Positions 60,040-64,000 of a stretch of 64,000 nt of DNA are shown here, in pieces (the stretch's first letter is position 1; the number at the start of each line of letters is the position of its first letter). The stretch comes from Stentor coeruleus (Eukaryota > Ciliophora > Heterotrichea > Heterotrichida > Stentoridae): the NCBI GenBank assembly GCA_001970955.1, contig MPUH01000256.1, positions 1-64,000 on the forward strand. The letters are read 5' to 3'. The notes beneath the pieces were generated by a model. That model saw only the letters and a program-made list of their open reading frames with translations. It ran no database searches and was not told the origin of the DNA. Made by a program: the position numbers and the translations under genes.

Positions 60040-63000
60040 TTAATTTAAATAATTCCCATAAGGCTCATCATTCTCTAAAGAGTTTTCTCCAGGAAACTCA
60101 CACTCAGAATAAGTAAATCCATTAGCATCCTTATTGCTCTGCACAAGGGCTTTCCAAGATTTAAAAATTGCTTTCGTGTACATAAGCGTAAAAAATAAAT
60201 TCGTTCCTTTAAACTCAAGCGATCTTTCTTTATTTAAATACTTTTGTCTATTAAAACTCCTGCTTTTTTTTAGTTCAGTTGCTGACAATTTTTCAATTTT
60301 ATTAACAAGCATTCTTGATTCAAGAGAGTTCCTAAACCTTTTTCTATATGCTTTTTTTAATACAATATATAGCATATCATTGTAGTAAATAAACCCATCA
60401 TCATCCATATCTAATTGCAAGGCCACCATATATTTCAATACCATATCTTGTGAGATTTTACGGTCATAGCCTAATTCTGTACCCAATTCATATAGAAAAT
60501 CAGGAAGATCACTGTAGTGAATTCTAATTCCATGGTTATGCATAGCAAAAACATCCCATACTTTTCTAAACCATTTTACATGTTTATTGAAAAGCATGAG
60601 GGCGCTTTCTGGCTTGTCTTCATAGTCTTCGTAGTTTTGAAGAATGACCATAATGAATAGATTCATAAGTAAAAATGATGTGATTGTGATGAAACTACAG
60701 AAATACAGCAAAGCTACTGGTTTACCGACTACTCTAGCACAATCATACATAATCACATACCAGTCTTCTCCTGTTGACATCCTATATAGAGTGAGCATTG
60801 CACTGTGAAAATTCTCAAAATTGAAATGACTGTTTATTTCACGGCCAGTTGTAACTTGATTGAAAGAAAATACTCCAAGAACTGAATACATAAAAAAAAT
60901 GAGCAATAAAAGTGACAATACATTTAAAATTGCTGGTAAAGAGTAACTGATTATAGTGAGTATTTCCTCCAAGGATGCTAAAAATTTGATTACTCTTAGT
61001 ATTCTTATGATACGGACTATTCTTATTAATCTGATTAGCTGTGATGTTGTTGTTACAGCCCCGCCTGAGACTGAGCCAACATTTTCTACAATCATCCCTA
61101 CAATACTTATCATAGCAGTCAGCAAATCAAACTTGCTCCAGTTACTTTTGATAAATCGTTTGAATCCAACTCCTATAATTTTCAGTACGATTTCTAATAT
61201 AAAAACTGAGTTTAGTATGTAGTTTGCATATTTTAATGCGAGAACATTGTCTTCTTTTGCATCTTTGAAGTAGATGGACATTGTTACAAAGTTTAAAAAG
61301 ATAAAAACCCCGATGATCCATTCGAATTTTTCCGAGGATATGAAAAAAAAAAATTTTCGCCTAATTATGTTCTCTGGAGGTTTGACCACTTCGTTTTTTG
61401 GCTTTGATTTTACTGCTAATCTTTGCATTTCAACCCATAAGAGTTGCTCTTTAGATAGCCCCTGTGCTATAAGTGAGCTTTCTCTTAATTTAGCCTCAGT
61501 AAATTTCTCAAATATAACAGCGATAAAAAGATTAAGGAAAAAAAAGCTCCCTAATAAAACATAAGCTATAAAGTAATAAGCTGATGATGGAGAAGCATTT
61601 ATTTCTGGAGCTTCACCTTGAGCTACTGTATCCATACCTTTATGCATAATATCAGGCCAACCTTCTTCAGACGTTAATATAAATAATGTTATCCCAGCTT
61701 CATAAATATTATCAAAATTGTAATCATTATTGACCCATAAATAACCTGAGGATAAGCATTGAGTCTCTGTTGTTATTAAGGGATTAGAGCAAGTATAAAG
61801 CATTCCACCAAAAAGAGAAACACCAAGGATAGAAAAAATCAAACCAAATAAAGCAAGAACACTAACAACATTAATAATTGATATAATAGATTCTATCATC
61901 GCTGTGACAACAATTTTCATTGAAAAATTATGACTCAATAATCTTAACGGCCTAAAGGTTCTCAGTAGTCTAAGAATTTTTATCGAGGGCACAGTGAAAC
62001 TTGTCATAGACGAGTCAATAATACTAATAATAACAATAATAAAGTCGATCTTATTCCAATTGTCCCTCAAATAAGTATCGTCTTCAACAACAAAGCCAAT
62101 ACTTACTGATTTAACCAAAAACTCAAAGCCAAAAATTACCGTAAAAGTTATATCCAAATACAAAGAAATTATCTGCTCAGAACTATCATTGGGATAGTTA
62201 ATGATGTAAGTATCCCAAACAAGTTTAACACTATTACTAATAATTACCACAAGTATCGCATATTCAAAATACTCTGAGCTTGTTATATCAAAGCATGTTT
62301 TCCTTATCTTACTATCTTTACTAAACACAAAATAGCTCATATTGCATTTTATATTATAAAACTGTTGATCTCTAGTCTTATTTTCCTTTACCGTCATATC
62401 CTCATTTTCTTCAGAGCTTTCTACATCAACCACAATCGATGGTTTCATGACCAATTTCCTTTCATTCTTAATGATATTTTCAGAATCCTCAGTAAAAGAG
62501 TCTAAAAGTATAGCCAAAAATAGATTTAGCAATATAAAATTACCTATAATAATCCAAATGACCAAGAAAATACATGAAAACTCCCCAGCTGAACTCCTCA
62601 TTCCATTATATAATATTTCCTGCCAATTTTCTATAGTAAGCAACTGCCAGATTGTAATAAAAGCTGATTGAAAATCATCAAAATTAGCTCTAGGAAGGCC
62701 TTCGTAAAAGTTAAATCTACCGCCAAAGATCTGTACACCAAGCAAGGAGAATATTATAGAAAAAAGCAGCAAAAGCATAAAAAGATAGACAAATTTAGAC
62801 ATAGACTTGCTAATTGCCCTTAAAATATGAGTCAAAGATTCGAGATATCTGAACATTTTTGCAACACGGAGGACTCGGAAAAGCCTAAAAATCCTAACTG
62901 CTCTAAAAGCTGAGATTTTTGAACTGTCTCCTGAGAGGAATACTATTTCTACTATACTCAAGATGACAACTATAAGGTCAAAAGTGTTCATTTTATCACG

Positions 63001-63318
63001 GACAAATGAAATCAGCCCGTTTCCTATGAATTTTAGCAAGACTTCAAGAGAGAATATTATTGTCAGGCTAAGATTTAGGATGTTTAATGTTCGGAGTGCA
63101 TCTGAGGAGATTCCATAATGGTCTATTGATAGTATGATTGTGTTTAAGATCACGATAATAATCATGATTTTGTTGAAGAGCTTGGAGTTTACTAAGGATT
63201 TTGTAGGGAAAGTTAGTTTTTGGTAGAGACCAAAGACCCCTTTTGACCAGACTCTATAGCTTGTATAGTTGTATTTGTTGACTTCATAGTAAAGGGATGA
63301 TTTCAGCTGTTGGGACAT
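60040..63318 (-). CDS. Voltage-gated cation channel alpha subunit with three repeats (II-III-IV), 1092 aa
   Basis: Cav/Nav-superfamily channel. Three six-helix repeats are visible. The first has S4 FRAVRIFRLFRVLRVAKMFR and pore LTIENWQEI. The second has S4 ILRLLRTFRPLRLL and pore TSEEGWPDI. The third has S4 LIRLIRIVRIIRILRVIKF and pore STGEDWYVI. S1 of the first (KIMIIIVILNTIILSIDHYG) and the S4 'LRTFRPLRLL' of the second match repeats II and III of four-repeat channels, and the third matches IV, being followed by an EF-hand-like region (LDMDDDGFIYYNDM). Repeat I is absent: the start MSQQLKSSLYY lies about 45 residues before the first S1, and upstream DNA is stop-rich. Each pore loop keeps an acidic residue, favouring Ca2+ selectivity. 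Confidence 0.88.
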   Translation of the reverse strand: MSQQLKSSLYYEVNKYNYTSYRVWSKGVFGLYQKLTFPTKSLVNSKLFNKIMIIIVILNTIILSIDHYGISSDALRTLNILNLSLTIIFSLEVLLKFIGNGLISFVRDKMNTFDLIVVILSIVEIVFLSGDSSKISAFRAVRIFRLFRVLRVAKMFRYLESLTHILRAISKSMSKFVYLFMLLLLFSIIFSLLGVQIFGGRFNFYEGLPRANFDDFQSAFITIWQLLTIENWQEILYNGMRSSAGEFSCIFLVIWIIIGNFILLNLFLAILLDSFTEDSENIIKNERKLVMKPSIVVDVESSEENEDMTVKENKTRDQQFYNIKCNMSYFVFSKDSKIRKTCFDITSSEYFEYAILVVIISNSVKLVWDTYIINYPNDSSEQIISLYLDITFTVIFGFEFLVKSVSIGFVVEDDTYLRDNWNKIDFIIVIISIIDSSMTSFTVPSIKILRLLRTFRPLRLLSHNFSMKIVVTAMIESIISIINVVSVLALFGLIFSILGVSLFGGMLYTCSNPLITTETQCLSSGYLWVNNDYNFDNIYEAGITLFILTSEEGWPDIMHKGMDTVAQGEAPEINASPSSAYYFIAYVLLGSFFFLNLFIAVIFEKFTEAKLRESSLIAQGLSKEQLLWVEMQRLAVKSKPKNEVVKPPENIIRRKFFFFISSEKFEWIIGVFIFLNFVTMSIYFKDAKEDNVLALKYANYILNSVFILEIVLKIIGVGFKRFIKSNWSKFDLLTAMISIVGMIVENVGSVSGGAVTTTSQLIRLIRIVRIIRILRVIKFLASLEEILTIISYSLPAILNVLSLLLLIFFMYSVLGVFSFNQVTTGREINSHFNFENFHSAMLTLYRMSTGEDWYVIMYDCARVVGKPVALLYFCSFITITSFLLMNLFIMVILQNYEDYEDKPESALMLFNKHVKWFRKVWDVFAMHNHGIRIHYSDLPDFLYELGTELGYDRKISQDMVLKYMVALQLDMDDDGFIYYNDMLYIVLKKAYRKRFRNSLESRMLVNKIEKLSATELKKSRSFNRQKYLNKERSLEFKGTNLFFTLMYTKAIFKSWKALVQSNKDANGFTYSECEFPGENSLENDEPYGNYLN

Positions 63319-63529
63319 TTATTAGGCTTGCTTTATGATTGATATTTAAACTATTAAATACAATTTGGTGATTACTTATAATTATCCAATAGATTAATTC
63401 CATATAAAAACTAATAAAAGTCCATAACTTAACTTAAAAAATCCTCAAATCATATAATACACAATTATCATACAACAAATTCTAAAACTCGTAAAAATAT
63501 CTCCAATACCTATATTAAATTATATCCTC

Positions 63530-63973
63530 CTAATCGTTGTGGCAATCTTTCACATCATAGCCAGACCACTCACCAATAACATTCTGATTCATCCGATACT
63601 TATTTTCCTCTTCTAATATAAATTGTTTCACTGACAAAAAAATCTCATAAAATGCACACTTCCTTCCTCTCCATTTGCTAATCATGCAAAAAATATTGTA
63701 CTCAGAGTCGATGTATTTCGTAATGTATTTTTTAATATTTAAATTCTTAGTATCTTCAAAAATGCTTGTTTTGTCTAGTAAATATATAAAAGAATATCCT
63801 GTGTAATTATAAGCTGTGATCATTTCTAATCGTTTACTAGTGTCGTTTATATCTTGAGATGACTCGCTTGTGATAGTTTTTTCTGATGAAATTTTAATTT
63901 TGAAGTTTTTACTTGAGAGGCCATTTCTGAAGTTGGAAAGGAAGCCGACTTTGATTCTGGCGGCAGTTTTCAT
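63530..63973 (-). CDS. Unknown protein, 147 aa
   Basis: Complete from ATG at 63973 to a TAG stop. No domain recognised: a basic N-terminus (MKTAARIKVGFLSNFRNG), a Ser/Thr-rich stretch, then a mixed region with YNYTGYSFIYLL and CMISKWRGRKCAFYEIFLSVKQFI that looks folded. It is not the missing first repeat of the adjacent channel, since it has no membrane segments. Composition and codon use are like the real genes here. Confidence 0.55.
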   Translation of the reverse strand: MKTAARIKVGFLSNFRNGLSSKNFKIKISSEKTITSESSQDINDTSKRLEMITAYNYTGYSFIYLLDKTSIFEDTKNLNIKKYITKYIDSEYNIFCMISKWRGRKCAFYEIFLSVKQFILEEENKYRMNQNVIGEWSGYDVKDCHND

Positions 63974-64000
63974 ATAGTTTGTAGTACTTTTTTTAGAACT

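Noticed and set aside
63530-63973. Missing first repeat of the adjacent channel
   Set aside because: The 147-aa product has no transmembrane segments or S4-like motif.
1-64000. Reassigned stop codons, as in many other ciliates
   Set aside because: TAA, TAG and TGA all terminate genes with conserved C-termini, and in-frame stops inside conserved genes are explained by tiny introns.
1-64000. CRISPR arrays, telomeres, rRNA genes
   Set aside because: No regularly spaced repeats, no terminal C/A-rich tandem repeats and no rRNA-like stretches were seen.

Overview
The window looks like macronuclear DNA of a heterotrich ciliate, most probably Stentor or a close relative. It is strongly AT-rich and gene-dense. 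TAA, TAG and TGA all end genes, so the code appears standard. Its introns are extraordinarily short: eight genes keep, shift or restore frame only if introns of 15 or 16 nt (GT...AG, usually GTA...TAG) are removed, and one of these genes instead needs a single 58-nt intron. Tiny introns plus the standard code are the published signature of Stentor; the species call is inference.

Layout. 1-9950: a dynamin-family GTPase, a probable CFAP97-type ciliary protein, a B-box/Kelch protein, two coiled-coil proteins and a small C2H2 zinc-finger protein. 11300-21010: NT5DC1-like HAD phosphatase, HEAT-repeat dynein assembly factor (DNAAF5-like), SCYL2-like pseudokinase, ABC half-transporter and a KDSR-like reductase lacking the catalytic Tyr. 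21000-31850: two assembly scars (single N flanked by direct duplications), one copy of a 139-bp dispersed repeat, HEN1 small-RNA methyltransferase, URM1 (three tiny exons), a zinc-ribbon/vWA protein, an MFS carrier, a decayed IS1595/Merlin-like transposon, a TBC RabGAP and a small membrane protein. 31850-37500: three diverged paralogues of an unrecognised membrane-protein family with gene relics between them. 37880-47110: La-motif protein, ubiquitin protease, long coiled-coil protein, the second copy of the 139-bp repeat, VPS9 Rab GEF, TBC1D23-like TBC/rhodanese protein, and a myristoylated coiled-coil protein. 47740-64000: a 2654-aa IP3 receptor, APC11 (apparent one-base deletion), a gene graveyard, a MYST acetyltransferase, a voltage-gated cation channel with only three of the usual four repeats, and a small unknown protein.

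Themes. Cilia (DNAAF5-like, CFAP97-like), calcium signalling (IP3 receptor, Cav-like channel), Rab and membrane traffic (two TBC proteins, VPS9, SCYL2, dynamin), ubiquitin systems (USP, APC11, URM1) and small-RNA/chromatin functions (HEN1, MYST). Genes are packed tightly: two opposed start codons lie only 7 bp apart, and convergent stop codons are 27 and 52 bp apart. By eye the strand carrying excess C over G switches every few hundred bases, often inside single exons; this should be computed. The strongest novelties are the three-repeat channel, the 139-bp structured repeat, the skew mosaic and the local membrane-protein family.
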